From Drechslerella dactyloides (lineage: Eukaryota; Ascomycota; Orbiliomycetes; Orbiliales; Orbiliaceae): DNA of 64,000 nucleotides. Where the stretch lies: the NCBI GenBank assembly GCA_020064725.1, contig JAGTWJ010000017.1, positions 2,852,001 through 2,916,000 on the forward strand, given 5' to 3'. The position numbers were made by a program, and so were the translations under genes. This document shows, piece by piece, positions 62,305-64,000 of the stretch; positions within the stretch are counted from its first letter, which is position 1; the number at the start of each line of letters is the position of its first letter. Under the pieces are notes generated by a model. That model was not told the DNA's origin. It searched no databases and worked only from the letters and a program-made list of their open reading frames with translations.

Positions 62305-63094
62305 ATGCCGCCGAAACGCCAATTCACGGGCAAATTCACAAAGAAGCCCTTCAAGCGCTCCTATAACAACAACAACGATGACGTCGATGCCTCCTCCCAC
62401 AAGCGCTTCAAGCCGTTCGCAGCGTCCTCGTCGTCGACTGCCACTGCCAAATCCCCAGATGGTGCAAAACACACCGACGAGGAAGGTAATTCCTACTGGG
62501 AGCTCGGCGGCAAGCTTCGCCGCGTAACCGTTTCGGAATTCAAAGGCAACGTCCTCGTGTCCGTCCGCGAATACTACGAGAAGGACGGCAAGTGCCTTCC
62601 TGGAAAGAAGGTTCGTCACATCCCTTGACTACGGAATCCTACCTTCATTCTACAAATAAACGGCTTGTCATTGGTAAATATCAGGTGCTAACCTAAGCGA
62701 CGGATCCGTATAGGGAATATCGATGAGCCTGGACCAGTTCAACCAGCTCATCAAGGTCCTTCCATCGATCGAGCAGGCCATTGGGCAAAAGTCACAGGCT
62801 AGCGTTGTCCGACCAAACTATACCACCGCTGCCAAACACGATCCTCCAAAAGCCGCAGATCCGGAGAGCGAAGCCGAGGGCGAAGACAACGAAGACCAAG
62901 AACAGAAAGACGAGGAGGACAGCGACGCCGAGGACGCCCCGCCGTCGAAGAAGCCGTCCAGCAGCCACAAATCGAAATCCAAGGACGCTAAGACAGTCAA
63001 ATCCAAAAAGCGACAAGAGGAAACCTCAGACGAGGAAGAGGAAGACGAGGAGGAAGACGAGGAAGACGAAGCAGAAGAATCAGAAGAGGACTAG
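62305..63094 (+). CDS. SUB1: RNA polymerase II transcriptional coactivator SUB1 / PC4
   Basis: Two exons (62305-62610, 62714-63094) encode 228 residues. The PC4 ssDNA-binding domain spans about residues 64-125. It has YWELGGKLRRVTVSEFKG, VSVREYYEKDGKCLPGKK, then GISMSLDQFNQLIKVLPSIE after the intron. The N terminus is basic (MPPKRQFTGKFTKKPFKR). The C-terminal tail of about 90 residues alternates acidic blocks and Lys/Ser-rich blocks and ends in a nearly pure Asp/Glu run. The protein is nuclear and assists transcription initiation and genome stability by binding melted DNA. Confidence 0.95.
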
Positions 63095-64000
63095 TGAACC
63101 CTTCCACGATCCAATCGGCTTCTTATCCTCCCACGCATCCTACCGTCTACATCGACGCACTAACCATCTATATCCATTTTCTCGTCTCGTCTCATCTCGG
63201 AGTTCATGGTTCGGAGTCGCGGTGGCAAAGGGTCAAAAACGAATGCATCAACTAGCAAGTAGATCTCATCACATTTCCTTTTTCCTAACTGTATTTATTT
63301 ATTTCTCGCAAGCGGATGAGGGGTTCCTCGGGTCTGTTCACTTTCTTAAGCTTCCACTACTGCACGCAAGTACTGCATTCCCCCCGCCTCCTGCACTCGC
63401 TACTGGCAGAGGGGTCGCGCCGCCTGTACATCATCTTTCCCACTCCAGTTTCCATTCTTTTTTTGTATTATGACTGGCAGGCGACCCGGGGCAAGCAAGC
63501 AAGTAACAAGTCCGTCTGTATGTATGTATGTCTGTATGTCGACCTGCAGGCAGGTAGACAGGCAGTCAGCCAGCCAGCCAGCCAGCCAGCTAGGACCCAC
63601 CCCACTTGCCCGTGCTCACTTCGCACCGTCGATGCTGTCTTGTGTTTCTTCTCAACATTACTGGTCACCACCGTCTACATAGAGTCAATTGCCTCATTCT
63701 CACACGCTGACTTTCCTTCCCACCGCTCCCCCACCCCACTGTCCGCTAGCGGTGACCATCCCTCATGATCAATATCGCCCGCCGCCGCCGCCGGTGTATG
63801 GACGCATCTGGCAGTTGCATCCGCGAGCGCGCCGAAACTGTGTGGAATCTGCAGGAAGCGCACCCACCGACGAGTAGGAAGGCTGGCCTGCTGGCCTGGC
63901 GGGCTGACTGACCGGACTGACTTTCACCTCCATGTTCGTCTGTCCAATTCGTCTGCGTGTCCGTCTGTGCCATCCTATAGTCTGCCAGCTATTCCTGCAG
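63095..64000. other. 3' flank of SUB1 with microsatellites
   Basis: No gene is seen. Tetranucleotide runs lie at about 63516-63530 (TGTA-type) and 63567-63590 (six CAGC units). Confidence 0.55.

Noticed and set aside
63516..63590. CRISPR-like or structured repeat array
   Set aside because: These are simple tetranucleotide microsatellites with no spacers. CRISPR is not expected in a fungal nucleus.

Overview
The window looks like nuclear DNA of a filamentous ascomycete (Pezizomycotina). Genes carry many short introns (about 50-100 nt, GTAAGT-type donors, CTAAC-like branch sites). There are fungus-specific families: a fused AIR carboxylase, a fungal NACHT/ankyrin STAND protein, LysM and GPI-anchored secreted proteins, a tyrosinase, a short fungal metallothionein and an MTM1-type carrier. 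Gene-rich blocks are separated by gene-poor, repeat-bearing stretches. A leotiomycete-like origin is only an impression. All exon models were spliced by eye. They were accepted only when every junction kept frame and the summed length was a multiple of three.

Layout. 0.5-2.3 kb: ADE2 (-). 3.7-10.4 kb: a 1,900-residue NLR-like protein (+) with NACHT, ankyrin and C-terminal SPRY modules. 10.9-12.1 kb: a secreted hypothetical protein (+). 12.3-13.7 kb: a DUF1479 oxygenase-like gene (-), divergent from an MFS sugar transporter at 14.8-16.6 kb (+). 16.9-19.6 kb: a LysM gene (-) broken by a 325-bp internal inversion and a frameshift. 20.3-21.5 kb: an HNH-family gene (-). 23.6-24.2 kb: a coiled-coil hypothetical (-). 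25.2-28.1 kb: a 16-exon tyrosinase (-) that needs a 5-nt microexon. 31.0-32.4 kb: a disordered hypothetical (+). 33.6-34.5 kb: a GST-like gene (+). 35.3-36.9 kb: an MTM1/SLC25A39-40-type carrier (+). 37.6-38.2 kb: a small mitochondrial protein (+). 38.9-39.7 kb: a conserved hypothetical (-).

39.9-48.4 kb is gene-poor. It holds diverged dispersed repeats, a MITE-like element with 13-bp terminal inverted repeats, inverted repeats, a C2H2-type protein gene (41.5-44.0 kb, -) and a 24-residue metallothionein (46.4 kb, +). From 48.4 kb the window returns to ordinary gene content: a GPI-anchored Cys-rich protein (-), a DDHD-domain phospholipase (-), a large MIT-domain protein (-) and the SUB1/PC4 coactivator (+).

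Housekeeping genes (ADE2, MTM1-like, DDHD lipase, MIT protein, SUB1) alternate with accessory genes for recognition or defence (NACHT-ANK-SPRY), the cell surface (LysM, GPI protein, secreted hypothetical), pigment or oxidation (tyrosinase) and metal handling (metallothionein). I see no coherent biosynthetic cluster. The most unusual items are the NACHT-ANK-SPRY architecture, the frame-preserving inversion inside the LysM gene and the tyrosinase microexon.
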